DNA of 44,262 nt from an uncultured Hyphomicrobiales bacterium (GTDB taxonomy: Bacteria > Pseudomonadota > Alphaproteobacteria > Rhizobiales > Beijerinckiaceae): contig CAIKAR010000051.1 in NCBI GenBank assembly GCA_903825465.1, positions 1-44,262 of the forward strand. The letters are read 5' to 3'. This document shows positions 1 to 8,651 of this stretch, piece by piece. A program made the position numbers and the translations under genes. Numbering within the stretch: the first letter of the stretch is position 1; every line of letters starts with the position of its first letter. Under the pieces are notes generated by a model. The model worked only from the letters and a program-made list of their open reading frames with translations, was not told the origin of the DNA and made no database searches.

Positions 1-1
1 C

Positions 2-2314
2 GACGGTGCCGTGGCCGAGGTCGATTTCATCAAGAGCATCAATCCGCTTGGAGGAGAAGAAGCGACCGGTTTAGTCACGCGCTTTACTATTCGAAAAAAA
101 GCCTCGCCTGCAGGTTTTCCCGTCTGTCTGCGCCTGCTGTCCCAAACGGACATCATGAAGATCCTCGTTAATTCCTATCTCCAGGACGGCGACCAGGAGT
201 ACGAGGCTGAACTGGATGCGGCCGAGCTCGATGCCCACCTCCGCTCTTTTGAAAGCCGCTGCGCCGCCGCGGCGGTCGATGTGCTACGGAGCGAGGACAT
301 CTGGGACTTGCAAGAATACGTGATCAGACATGCGTCGGGCGCGGTGTCTGCTCGTTCAATCGAGTCGGCGTGGCCACGGCTGGCGAGCCTTGCGCCGCTT
401 TTGAACGTCGAGGATCGCGGCGCATTGCTGAGCATTCTTTGGGGCGGACATCAAACGTATACGGACCTCTTCGTTTCGCTTGCCGGCGCGCTTGCCGACT
501 TGAGCTTCTCGACGGACGCCTTTTGCCCCATCGAGAGTCTGTTGCCGGCGACGGACGGCATCTTGAATGTTAGGACGCTGGAGGCGCTGCTTTTGAGCAA
601 GGGGCCGGCGTTGCGTGTCAGCAATGGACAAGGCGGGGAGGTCGAGTTGTCGCGCGCCGTTGTCGCGGCGCTTGCCGCCGAATTGCGCATTGTCTGTCGG
701 GATGAACCGCGCGGTTTTCTTCGGCACACCGACTTGCTCGATTTTCCGGGCTATCGCAGCCGCACACGACAAAATCTCGCAAGATACATGCGCGACGCTT
801 CTCACGCCGCGCCTAAAGAGCTGTTTCTGCGTGGCAAGGTCGATTACCTTTTCCAGAGCTATACCGCCCATCTCGAGCTGACCAGCCTGATCCTATGTCT
901 GCCCGACTCCAATCTGGAGGTCACCAGCCTACCCAAGGCAATTGAAAACTGGATCAGCGTGACGCACGGATCGACGCCGGAAAAGCGTGTCGGAAAGCCG
1001 ACGCTGTTGTTCTTCGCGCTCACCAAGTTTGACCGCCATTTGATGGAATCTGCGGGAGAGGAAGGCAACGATCCGGCCTTGCGCTTCGAGATACGGCTCA
1101 ACGCCTCTTTGCTCAGCCCGTTCGCCAAGGTCGAGCCTTCCTGGCCGCGGCAGTGGACGTCCGGAAAGCCCTTCGACAATCTGTTTTGGATCCGCAATCC
1201 CAACTTCAAGGCGGAGCACGTCATCAACTATTCCGAGCGCCGGGAAGTTGAAATAATCCCGGCACGTCGTGTTCGCATCGGCCAGCTTCGCGATGCTTTC
1301 ACGGCCTCGGCGGCGGTCCGCACGCACTTTCGTGATCCCTCGCGCAGCTGGGACGAGGTCATGACGCTCAATGATGGCGGCGTTCGCTATCTCGCGGAAG
1401 CCATTTCGTCCATCGCGCCGGAGGATCTCAAGTTCGGGCAGATCGCCGCTCGCCTTGCGGACATGCGCCGTGAAATCCATGGCTTCCTGCATACCTATTA
1501 TGTTGACGACGACTACGTTGTGCGGCGGGCGCAGCGGCTCGCCGTCGTGGACGAGCAGATTTTCGTTGACCTCAACAACTGCGCGGAACGCGGGGCTTTC
1601 GGTACAGCGCTGCGTGGGCTGATGGTCGACGCGTCTGATTTTTACGGCGCCTTCTGGCAGTTGTTGAACCAGGCGGTGCCCGCCGAGGCTCGCGTGCCGC
1701 AGCCTCGCGCCCGCGGCCTTTTCACCAGCATCGTCAATAAGCAGACTGCGGAAGACGCCCCCACATTCGATCGATGGGGTCGAATAGGCGTCGCAGCGCT
1801 GAACTACTGGACGAACCTCATGTTCGAGCGGGCTGACGATCCCGCCTTTGCGCGGCGCATCGGCATCCGGCCCGAGACGTTGAATGAGATCGTGGCGGAG
1901 TTTGGGAACGCAGCGCGACGCGTCAAACTGCACGAACGAATCGCGGAGCAGATGAGGGAGCGCGCGACGCCAAATGAAAACCTTGACGCAGTGGTGCGCA
2001 AGATTGGACAGGTAACCGAAAAGGTTATCAACCGCTTCGTCGCCCAGCTCGACTTCGACAAATGGCCTCCCAGCGTGCAAAAAGCCGAATTTGGCGAAGA
2101 TCTGCTCGAGCCAGTTTTCCTATCAAGACCCGTTCAATACGATGTTGCGGAGTTGCGGGAGGAACGTCTCGATCTGGCAGTCGAATTCATGATCGGCTGG
2201 GGAACAGGTTTTCGCGCCACAGCGGCTAAGAACGCCACGTCCTTGAACGGCTTCGTCGAAGACCCCGCGCTGAACGCTCGCCTTGGTGAAATTCTCAAGG
2301 CGGTGGCGGCATGA
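2..2314 (+). CDS. SrfC-family (Virul_Fac) dynamin-like GTPase, 5'-truncated by window edge
   Basis: The reading frame is open to the left edge, so the N-terminus and the P-loop (G1) lie outside the window. A GTG at 11 is only an internal codon of what should be a longer protein. Counting from that codon (767 residues), a switch-I-like stretch GGEEATGLVTRFT sits near residues 14-26, a G3 motif DFPG at 244-247 and a G4 motif TKFD at 338-341; together with the large mostly helical C-terminal part this is the pattern of bacterial dynamin-like proteins of the SrfC/Virul_Fac family (PF10139). In other bacteria srfC sits with srfA and srfB; those would be upstream. The stop (2312-2314) is 19 nt before the next start, so co-transcription is likely. 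Family call is fairly firm; membrane remodelling is only inferred from the dynamin-like motifs. Confidence 0.82.
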   Translation, partial: DGAVAEVDFIKSINPLGGEEATGLVTRFTIRKKASPAGFPVCLRLLSQTDIMKILVNSYLQDGDQEYEAELDAAELDAHLRSFESRCAAAAVDVLRSEDIWDLQEYVIRHASGAVSARSIESAWPRLASLAPLLNVEDRGALLSILWGGHQTYTDLFVSLAGALADLSFSTDAFCPIESLLPATDGILNVRTLEALLLSKGPALRVSNGQGGEVELSRAVVAALAAELRIVCRDEPRGFLRHTDLLDFPGYRSRTRQNLARYMRDASHAAPKELFLRGKVDYLFQSYTAHLELTSLILCLPDSNLEVTSLPKAIENWISVTHGSTPEKRVGKPTLLFFALTKFDRHLMESAGEEGNDPALRFEIRLNASLLSPFAKVEPSWPRQWTSGKPFDNLFWIRNPNFKAEHVINYSERREVEIIPARRVRIGQLRDAFTASAAVRTHFRDPSRSWDEVMTLNDGGVRYLAEAISSIAPEDLKFGQIAARLADMRREIHGFLHTYYVDDDYVVRRAQRLAVVDEQIFVDLNNCAERGAFGTALRGLMVDASDFYGAFWQLLNQAVPAEARVPQPRARGLFTSIVNKQTAEDAPTFDRWGRIGVAALNYWTNLMFERADDPAFARRIGIRPETLNEIVAEFGNAARRVKLHERIAEQMRERATPNENLDAVVRKIGQVTEKVINRFVAQLDFDKWPPSVQKAEFGEDLLEPVFLSRPVQYDVAELREERLDLAVEFMIGWGTGFRATAAKNATSLNGFVEDPALNARLGEILKAVAA

Positions 2315-2333
2315 ACTCTCACAGGAGCCAGAG

Positions 2334-3119
2334 ATGCGCGGATTGATCGCCGCGGGATGGGTCAGCTTCGCGCTAATCGTGATCGTCGGTGGCGGCCAAT
2401 TCCTTTTTGCCTGCGATTTTGAGATGGGTGGCTGGCATTGGAACGCATGCCCGGCGCGTGCCGACACCGGTGCGATGGATACCGAAGCCGCGCGCGGTGA
2501 GAAGCTACAAAGGCAAATCCATGCGGCGGAATTGGAAGTCGTCCGCGAGCCCATTTGTGAAATACCGAAGGCGAACGGGGAGTTCGTTCAGTTGCAAAAG
2601 CGAACCTACGAGCGGGGAGCGATGTCCGGAAAGCTCGAGGTCTTTTTGGCGTGGCACACGCTTGACGACGTGGATCTGGAGGTCGAATGCCCGGGTGGCA
2701 AGATTACAGGCGTCGGCGATCATTTCGGGCCGGGTATTTGCGGAGATGGAAAACTCGATCTAGATGCGAATCGCAGTCTTACAATCAATGTCCAGCGAGA
2801 CCCTATCGAACACGTCGCTTGGCTTAAGGCTCCACCGTATGGCGAGTATTTCTTTTCCGCCCACATCTTTATGGTTCATGATCCCGAGCGGCCTAAAAAT
2901 ATTCCGTTCGAGATGACTGTGTCGCTTGATGGGGAGCAAAAGAAATGCAGCGGTTCACTGGAATGGATTCCGCGGTCGCTTGGAGTAAAAGCGCCTCGCG
3001 GCGGCATCCTGGCTACGCGTATTCTCGGCCTACGCTGGAAGTCCGGCGACCCGCTTCCAAAATGTGATTGGCAATCGCGCGACGCCACGTTTTGCGACGG
3101 ATCGTGTTCAAAGAATTAG
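2334..3119 (+). CDS. Membrane-anchored YfaP/DUF2135-like protein
   Basis: 261 residues. The ATG at 2334 is chosen because AGGAG lies 7 nt upstream (2322-2326) and a signal-anchor-like hydrophobic segment (residues 4-26) follows; an in-frame GTG at 2283 would overlap the SrfC-like gene. The rest should lie outside the cytoplasmic membrane. Residues about 101-210 contain FLAWHTLDDVDLEVECPGG, which resembles the 'LxW...DLDLHVxxPdG' beta-sandwich signature of YfaP/DUF2135 proteins. Several cysteines (residues 27, 39, 75, 119, 136, 205) could form disulfides. It follows the SrfC-like gene directly and shares its lower-GC composition, so it probably belongs to the same functional unit. The DUF2135 similarity is by eye and the role is unknown. 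Confidence 0.72.
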   Translation: MRGLIAAGWVSFALIVIVGGGQFLFACDFEMGGWHWNACPARADTGAMDTEAARGEKLQRQIHAAELEVVREPICEIPKANGEFVQLQKRTYERGAMSGKLEVFLAWHTLDDVDLEVECPGGKITGVGDHFGPGICGDGKLDLDANRSLTINVQRDPIEHVAWLKAPPYGEYFFSAHIFMVHDPERPKNIPFEMTVSLDGEQKKCSGSLEWIPRSLGVKAPRGGILATRILGLRWKSGDPLPKCDWQSRDATFCDGSCSKN

Positions 3120-3193
3120 GTTCGAATCCTTTGAGGCCAAGGCATTAAAATTGACTCCAGACGCCATAGATTTTGAGAATCGAAGCTAGCGAC

Positions 3194-4837
3194 ATGACCA
3201 TGAATTTCAAAAGCGACACCTCCCGGCCCGGCGGCGGCTACGCTATCTTGGCCATAGATACTGATTTGCTGCCCATCTCGTTGGCGATCGAGGACCGAAG
3301 CAACTGTTTATTTCTCGGACTTGGAGGCAAGTGGACCAAACAACCGCATTATTTCAAGGTCGAAATGGTTGACTCCACCAGCGTCCGGCTTGGCCCGGAA
3401 ATCGTCGACTATGTCGAAGCGGACACGATCGTAGGGCTGCATGGTGAAGGTGGCAAACTGCTCGGCGTGCAGGTCTGGCCTGCGATCCGGCCTAGCGCTG
3501 GTGCCAGCAGTGGCTTTGTCATGCCTAATCGTCTCGAAATGGCAGTCGCCACTGCCGTCGCGGAGGTGGTTGCGGCGACCCCGGCTGCGGCTTCGGCAAC
3601 GCCTGCCCATTCTCCTGTGGCGACGTTTGATGAGTTGCCGCCGCTTCCTCAACCTCCACTTATGAGCAATATTGAACCCATTGTGCCGCGGCTAAAGCCT
3701 GCGGGGCATAGTTCTGGGCTGCTTAAACCGCTTCTGATTGGCAACGGCGTCGCCTTGTTGATTTTGTTTCTGGTGTTTTTTCGCGGGACAGACGCGGCCA
3801 GAGGTCTCGTCTGCGAACCTAACAGTCCGCTAGCTGGGGCCGAAATCGCCAAAACACTGATCTCATGCCCTGCGAAGCCGGCCTTCAATCCTGAGGCAGC
3901 AGCGTATACCGATTATCTGCAATGCCTTCCGAGCAAGCCGGTCTGTGCACAAAAGGCCTGTAGCGATGTGTATCTCTCCAAGGTCCCGATTGGAAACCAC
4001 GCCGAGCAAGTTCGAGCTGCAGCTGCGGAAAGTCAAAGATCTTGCGTCGCAGATGCAGACAAGAAAACCGCCGCCGACAATTTCGCGGCCTTCAACGAAT
4101 GCTTGCGAGCGAATCCCAACGTCTGCAGCCGCGCACAATGTGTCGATCGCTTTCGCTACAAGCTGACAATTGAACCTTATGCGTCGAGCTTGCGCCAGGC
4201 GGCAGATCTCGCCGCCAATGACTGCCGACGCCAGCAGGAGGACGCCGGATTTGCGGAATTCAACCGGTGCGTCGCGGGGGCCGCCGCCTGCGACACGGCG
4301 CGGTGCGCGAGTGCTTTTACGTCAGCCAATCCAACTAGCGCGTACATCTCCCGTGTATTGCAAACTGCTGAGAACGCCGCGCGCACATGCGCCGCAGCGC
4401 GCCCCGCGCCCCAGCAACTCCCCTCACCGCCTCAAGTGAATTCGGCGGAACAAGCGACGCGTAGCTTCATCGCACGTTACTATTATAGTTCGAGTTCTCA
4501 GGGCGAAGCTGCCGGCGCGAGCCTGAGCAATTTTTTCGCGTCAAACGTCACGTTCTATGGCAAACCAATGTCCGGCGCTGCTGTAATGAGGGAAAAATCC
4601 AACTATAATAAAAGGTGGAACCAAAGAAGCTTTTCTCTGCGCGACGATTCCCTTTCAGTTGTCTGCAATTCATCCGGCGGAGTCTGTCGGGCAACCGGCC
4701 AGGTCTTATTTGATGTCGCGAGCACTTCGCCTCAAAGGAACGCCCGCGGTCTCTCCTCATTTGATTTTTTGGTCGCAGATCCTCAGTCCGATCCCAAGGT
4801 TGTCGGGGAGAGTGGAAATGTCCTGCAGCGCTATTGA
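3194..4837 (+). CDS. Membrane protein with triplicated four-cysteine module and NTF2-like C-terminal domain
   Basis: 547 residues from ATG 3194; ATG 3200 or TTG 3173 are alternatives and no ribosome site decides. Residues 1-100 form a globular domain of unknown type, 100-175 is an Ala/Pro-rich linker, and 178-197 a transmembrane helix. Residues 235-400 hold three copies of one module with cysteines spaced C-x6-C-x4-C-x27-C (C244, 251, 256, 284), C-x7-C-x4-C-x27-C (303, 311, 316, 344) and C-x6-C-x4-C-x27-C (359, 366, 371, 399), suggesting disulfide-tied helical hairpins in the periplasm. The last 130 residues, with 'VTFYGK...EK...RW' and a final 'VLQRY', resemble NTF2-like tails seen in rhizobial exported proteins. 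It follows the SrfC/DUF2135 pair on the same strand. No family name is recognised. Confidence 0.72.
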   Translation: MTMNFKSDTSRPGGGYAILAIDTDLLPISLAIEDRSNCLFLGLGGKWTKQPHYFKVEMVDSTSVRLGPEIVDYVEADTIVGLHGEGGKLLGVQVWPAIRPSAGASSGFVMPNRLEMAVATAVAEVVAATPAAASATPAHSPVATFDELPPLPQPPLMSNIEPIVPRLKPAGHSSGLLKPLLIGNGVALLILFLVFFRGTDAARGLVCEPNSPLAGAEIAKTLISCPAKPAFNPEAAAYTDYLQCLPSKPVCAQKACSDVYLSKVPIGNHAEQVRAAAAESQRSCVADADKKTAADNFAAFNECLRANPNVCSRAQCVDRFRYKLTIEPYASSLRQAADLAANDCRRQQEDAGFAEFNRCVAGAAACDTARCASAFTSANPTSAYISRVLQTAENAARTCAAARPAPQQLPSPPQVNSAEQATRSFIARYYYSSSSQGEAAGASLSNFFASNVTFYGKPMSGAAVMREKSNYNKRWNQRSFSLRDDSLSVVCNSSGGVCRATGQVLFDVASTSPQRNARGLSSFDFLVADPQSDPKVVGESGNVLQRY

Positions 4838-5004
4838 TGTGGGGGCGCTGGATTCCATCCATCAGGGCGGCGTTGTCACGTTGTCCAATCCGCGGCGCAA
4901 GAGGCCTCTACGTCGTATTTTCTCAAGCCGCTAGAGCCGCCTCGCGCGAAGTATTCATCGCCGCACCCTCGAAACGCGCGGTGGTTGGTGGCGGATCCGT
5001 CGGG

Positions 5005-5379
5005 TCAATGGAGATGGTTTGATGTGCATCCGCCGCGCAGGTCTTTCGGAATGAACGTGGCGTCATACGGGTACAAAGTGTCCGACATTCCATCGGAACC
5101 CTTCAAGTTTAACTCCATCCGCTGGACGACGATCTTCGCTGCGTTCCATAGTTCGAACGTATTCCGTTTGAGTATTTGAAAGGAGATGTTCGTCAGTTTG
5201 GTAGTCTGATGGGCGGCGGCGTCCGTGATCGTGAGCGTGTTTTCGGCGGTGCTGTATACGGTCGTGATGAAGGGTTCGGTGTAGGAGCACTTTATGATGT
5301 CCGCTTTCGCCGGGTGCGCGCATGCCAATGCGTTTGCGAAAGTGATCGCCATAGTCAATTTCCAGCGGTTTTGGCTCAT
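5005..5379 (-). CDS. Small secreted hypothetical protein
   Basis: 124 residues from the ATG at 5377-5379. It opens with a short positively charged stretch, a hydrophobic core and an AHPAKA-type cleavage site near residue 26, so it is probably exported. The mature part begins DIIKCSYTEPF and ends with YPYDATFIPKDLRGGCTSNHLH; the two mature cysteines may pair. The layout resembles small rhizobial exported proteins of unknown function. The frame stays open upstream to 5556, but that extension runs through the palindrome at 5533-5565 and has no export signal at its start, so the shorter form is preferred. It converges on the SrfC-linked genes and its relation to them is unknown. Confidence 0.62.
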   Translation of the reverse strand: MSQNRWKLTMAITFANALACAHPAKADIIKCSYTEPFITTVYSTAENTLTITDAAAHQTTKLTNISFQILKRNTFELWNAAKIVVQRMELNLKGSDGMSDTLYPYDATFIPKDLRGGCTSNHLH

Positions 5380-5532
5380 TAAGCGCCTTTGGAAATCGTA
5401 GTTTTCGCTGCGACCGTCGAGGTGACCGCGGAAAGGCCGGTCCGGCCAATTTGCGACAAGCTGGAGTCCAGACTCATAATCAATAGCTGACGAGATGCCG
5501 CATATCCAACAATCGAGCTCGCCAGGGGGTCG

Positions 5533-5565
5533 TGTACCCCCGTGCACGCCGTGCACGGGGGTACA
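5533..5565. repeat. Perfect 15-bp inverted repeat, 3-nt spacer
   Basis: TGTACCCCCGTGCAC (5533-5547), spacer GCC, then GTGCACGGGGGTACA (5551-5565). No T-run follows on either strand, so this is not an obvious intrinsic terminator. It lies in the 266-bp gap between the divergent small secreted gene (start 5379) and the binding-protein gene (start 5646), where an operator or a cruciform-forming site would be expected. The rest of the gap shows nothing recognisable. Confidence 0.7.
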
Positions 5566-5645
5566 GGCAGGCCCCCCGCCGCTGTGACGGGGTATGTGCA
5601 GTAGGGTCGGGTTTTCGATCCATCGACGCAGAGGGGGATGGTTGA

Positions 5646-6701
5646 TTGGCGGAGGCCGCCGGCATCAGCGTTTCATCGCGCGGTCGTTTCGTCCGCGTGG
5701 TTTTCGCGGCGGCGCTTCTTGGCTGCGCGTCCGGCGCGAAGGTGTCAGCGTCCGATTTCTATCAGGGGCGAACGATCACAATGGTCGTTGGCTCCGATGT
5801 CGGGGGCGGCTTCGACGCCTTCGCGCGCCTGCTGAGCCGCCATCTCGGGCGCGCCATTCCCGGAAATCCGCGAATCGTCGTCGAAAACATGCCGGGGGCC
5901 GGCAGCGCCGCGGCCGCGAGCTACATCTATTCGCTCGCGCCGAAGGACGGCACCGTGATCGGCGCGCTTGTGCCCGGAGGGCTCCTCGCGCCGCTCTTCG
6001 AGGGCCGACCCGCGGCCTATGACACGACGAAGTTTCGATTTCTGGGCAGCGCCAACGCCAGCGCCCGGCTTTGCATCTCGGAGAAGACGTCCGGCATCGC
6101 GACCTTTGAGGAGGCCACGAAAAGGAAGGTGCTCGTCGGCGCCGGCTCGGTGGGCAGCGCCTCTTACGATTACGCCTATCTGCACAAAAATCTTCATCAT
6201 GGAAATTTCGACATCGTGGCCGGCTACAAGGGCATGGCCGACATTCTGCTGGCGATGGAACGCGGCGAGGTTCAGGCGGTTTGCGGTTTCGACTGGTCGA
6301 GCCTCAAGACCCAGCGTTCCAATCTCGGCCCGGACGGCCAGTTCAACTTCCTCCTGAAGGTCGAGGTGCAACCGGACGCGCAACTCGACGCGTTGCGCAT
6401 TCCCGCCGCGCGGACCTTCGCCGCCAACGAAAGGGACGCGGCGGTCGGCGACCTCGTCGCGTCGCAGCAGATCTTCGGTCGGCCATACGCGGTGGCGCCG
6501 GACGTCCCGGCGGATCGCCTGCGTATTTTGAAAGCCGCCTTCGACGCGTCGATACGCAGCGAACAGCTTGCGAGCGAAGCGGCGGCCGCGGGCCTCCAGA
6601 TCGACTCGGCCAGCGGAAACCTGGTCGAAGAGGCGGTGCGAGCCATGTATCAAGCGCCGGCCGACATCGTCGCGGGCGCGAGAACGGCGATCCGGCCGTG
6701 A
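5646..6701 (+). CDS. Tripartite tricarboxylate transporter substrate-binding protein (Bug/TctC family)
   Basis: 351 residues from TTG 5646, supported by GAGGGGG at 5631-5637, 8 nt upstream; the ATG at 5638 is in another frame. Residues 10-35 look like an export signal. The mature start 'FYQGRTITMVVGSDVGGGFDAFARLL' and 'NMPGAGS' near 81-87 are characteristic of Bug/TctC solute-binding proteins (PF03401), which capture organic acids in the periplasm for a TctA/TctB permease. No tctA or tctB gene lies nearby, so this is an orphan binding protein and its ligand cannot be predicted. The gene ends 94 nt before argS. Confidence 0.82.
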   Translation: MAEAAGISVSSRGRFVRVVFAAALLGCASGAKVSASDFYQGRTITMVVGSDVGGGFDAFARLLSRHLGRAIPGNPRIVVENMPGAGSAAAASYIYSLAPKDGTVIGALVPGGLLAPLFEGRPAAYDTTKFRFLGSANASARLCISEKTSGIATFEEATKRKVLVGAGSVGSASYDYAYLHKNLHHGNFDIVAGYKGMADILLAMERGEVQAVCGFDWSSLKTQRSNLGPDGQFNFLLKVEVQPDAQLDALRIPAARTFAANERDAAVGDLVASQQIFGRPYAVAPDVPADRLRILKAAFDASIRSEQLASEAAAAGLQIDSASGNLVEEAVRAMYQAPADIVAGARTAIRP

Positions 6702-6795
6702 CAACCCGCGCTCGGCGGCATGAGCGAACGCGGCTCCCTTTTGACCCCGTTCGCTTTAGGCGCTATCCCGCGCGCCTATCGTCGGACGGGTGTAA

Positions 6796-8568
6796 ATGAA
6801 CATTTTCGCGGAATTTCAGGCGCGGATCGGCGCTGTGTTGCAAGGCGTGGTCGACAGCGGGCGGCTGCCGGCCGGCCTCGACCTGCGGCGTTTCACCGTC
6901 GAGCCGCCGCGCGACGCCTCCCATGGCGATCTCGCGACCAACGCCGCCATGGTTTACGCCAAGGACGCCAAGCCGCATTTCGCCAACCCGCGTCAGCTCG
7001 CGGCGGAAATCTGCTTCGCGCTCGCCAACGACCCCGATGTGGCGCAGGCCGAGGCCGCCGGGCCCGGCTTCATCAACATCCGCCTCGCGCCGAAGGTTTT
7101 CGTCGATGTCCTGCGCGCGGCGATTGTGGCGGGCGCGGACTATGGCCGCGGCGCGGCGAGCGGCGAAAAAGTCAACGTCGAATATGTCTCGGCCAATCCC
7201 ACCGGGCCCATGCATGTTGGCCACGGCCGCGGCGCGGTGTTCGGCGACGCGCTCGCCAATCTGCTCGCCTTCGCCGGCGCGGATGTCTCGCGCGAATACT
7301 ACGTCAACGACGCCGGCGCGCAGGTCGATGTGCTCGCGCGCTCGGCTTTCCTGCGCTACCGCGAGGCCCTGGGCGAAGACATTGGCGCGATCCCCGAGGG
7401 GCTTTACCCGGGCGACTACCTGAAGCCCGCCGGCGAGGCGCTGGCGAAACAATTCGGCGCTTCGCTGATCGGCAAGCCCGAGGGCGATTGGCTTGAAGCG
7501 GTGCGCGCGAAAACCATCGACGCGATGATGGTCATGATCCGCGCCGACCTCGCCGCGCTGAATGTCGAGCACGAGACGTTCTTTTCCGAGCGGAGCCTGC
7601 ACGAAAAGAAGAACGGCGTGTCGGAAATCGACCGCCAGCTCGAGGATTTGCGCGCCCGCGGCCTCGTCTATGAAGGCCGCCTGCCGCCGCCCAAGGGCCA
7701 GTTGCCCGACGATTGGGAAGATCGCGAGCAGACGCTGTTCCGCTCCACCGGCTTCGGCGACGACGTTGACCGCCCGCTGAAGAAGAGCGACGGCGCCTAC
7801 ACCTATTTCGCCAGCGACATCGCCTATCACAAGTCGAAGATCGACCGCGGCTTCCTCAAGATGATCGACGTGTGGGGCGCCGACCACGGCGGCTACGTCA
7901 AGCGCATGAACGCGGCGGTGAAGGCGGTGTCGGACGGCAAGGCCTCGCTCGACGTGCGGCTTTGCCAACTGGTGCGCCTCGTGCGCGACGGCGTCGAAGT
8001 CAAGATGTCGAAACGCGGCGGCACCTTCGTGACGCTGCGCGAGGTCGTCGACGAGGTCGGCCTCGACGCGACGCGCTTCATGATGTTGTTTCGCAAGAAC
8101 GACGCGATGCTCGACTTCGACCTCGCCAAGGTGATCGAGCAGTCGAAGGACAATCCGGTCTTCTACGTGCAGTACGCGCACGCGCGCGGCAAATCGATCT
8201 TCCGTCAGGCGCAGACCGTGTTCGCGGGGGCCGATCTGTCGGGGCCGGCGCTGGCGCGGGCCGATCTCGCGTTGCTCGAGGATCCCGGCGAGCTTGAGCT
8301 TGTCAGGTTGATCGCCCAGTATCCGCGTCAGATAGAGGCGGCGGCGCAGGCGCGGGAGCCTCATAGAATCGCCTTTTTTCTGCACGATCTGGCCAGCGCG
8401 TTCCATTCCCATTGGAATCGCGGCAAAGAATCACCGCAATTACGGTTCGTTAATGAAGAAAGCGGAGATTTATCCCGTGCCAGACTTGCGTTGGTGTTTT
8501 CATTAACGTCGGTTCTGGCCTCAGGCCTGTCGATTTTGGGGGTGGGCGCCCCGTCGGAAATGCGCTGA
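6796..8568 (+). CDS. argS: Arginine--tRNA ligase
   Basis: 590 residues, normal for ArgRS. This cytoplasmic class I synthetase charges tRNA-Arg with arginine using ATP. The HIGH signature appears as HVGH (residues 140-143) after NPTGPM, and the KMSKS loop as KMSKR (403-407). The N-terminal additional domain (about 1-110) and C-terminal anticodon-binding DALR-type domain (from about 470) are both present. ATG 6796 is used. It heads the argS - SPOR - nagZ - scpA - scpB run, an order common in Rhizobiales. A long antisense frame over the gene is a GC-rich shadow. Confidence 0.97.
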   Translation: MNIFAEFQARIGAVLQGVVDSGRLPAGLDLRRFTVEPPRDASHGDLATNAAMVYAKDAKPHFANPRQLAAEICFALANDPDVAQAEAAGPGFINIRLAPKVFVDVLRAAIVAGADYGRGAASGEKVNVEYVSANPTGPMHVGHGRGAVFGDALANLLAFAGADVSREYYVNDAGAQVDVLARSAFLRYREALGEDIGAIPEGLYPGDYLKPAGEALAKQFGASLIGKPEGDWLEAVRAKTIDAMMVMIRADLAALNVEHETFFSERSLHEKKNGVSEIDRQLEDLRARGLVYEGRLPPPKGQLPDDWEDREQTLFRSTGFGDDVDRPLKKSDGAYTYFASDIAYHKSKIDRGFLKMIDVWGADHGGYVKRMNAAVKAVSDGKASLDVRLCQLVRLVRDGVEVKMSKRGGTFVTLREVVDEVGLDATRFMMLFRKNDAMLDFDLAKVIEQSKDNPVFYVQYAHARGKSIFRQAQTVFAGADLSGPALARADLALLEDPGELELVRLIAQYPRQIEAAAQAREPHRIAFFLHDLASAFHSHWNRGKESPQLRFVNEESGDLSRARLALVFSLTSVLASGLSILGVGAPSEMR

Positions 8569-8586
8569 GGTTTTCCGCGATATTTG

Positions 8587-8611
8587 AAGGCGGAAAGCAA
8601 AGCCGCCTTTT
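8587..8611 (+). terminator. Intrinsic terminator after argS
   Basis: Stem AAGGCGG (8587-8593) pairs with CCGCCTT (8603-8609) across a 9-nt loop, followed by a short T-run to 8611. It lies 18 nt past the argS stop and before the SPOR gene, so it may end or attenuate argS transcription. The T-run is short, so read-through is likely. Confidence 0.6.
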
Positions 8612-8651
8612 GTCGCGTCCCCGGGCGCGATGGAAAATCGCGAGGTAATTC

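Noticed and set aside
6763-8412. 549-codon frame opposite argS
   Set aside because: Shadow of argS; rich in Arg, His and Val with no domain.
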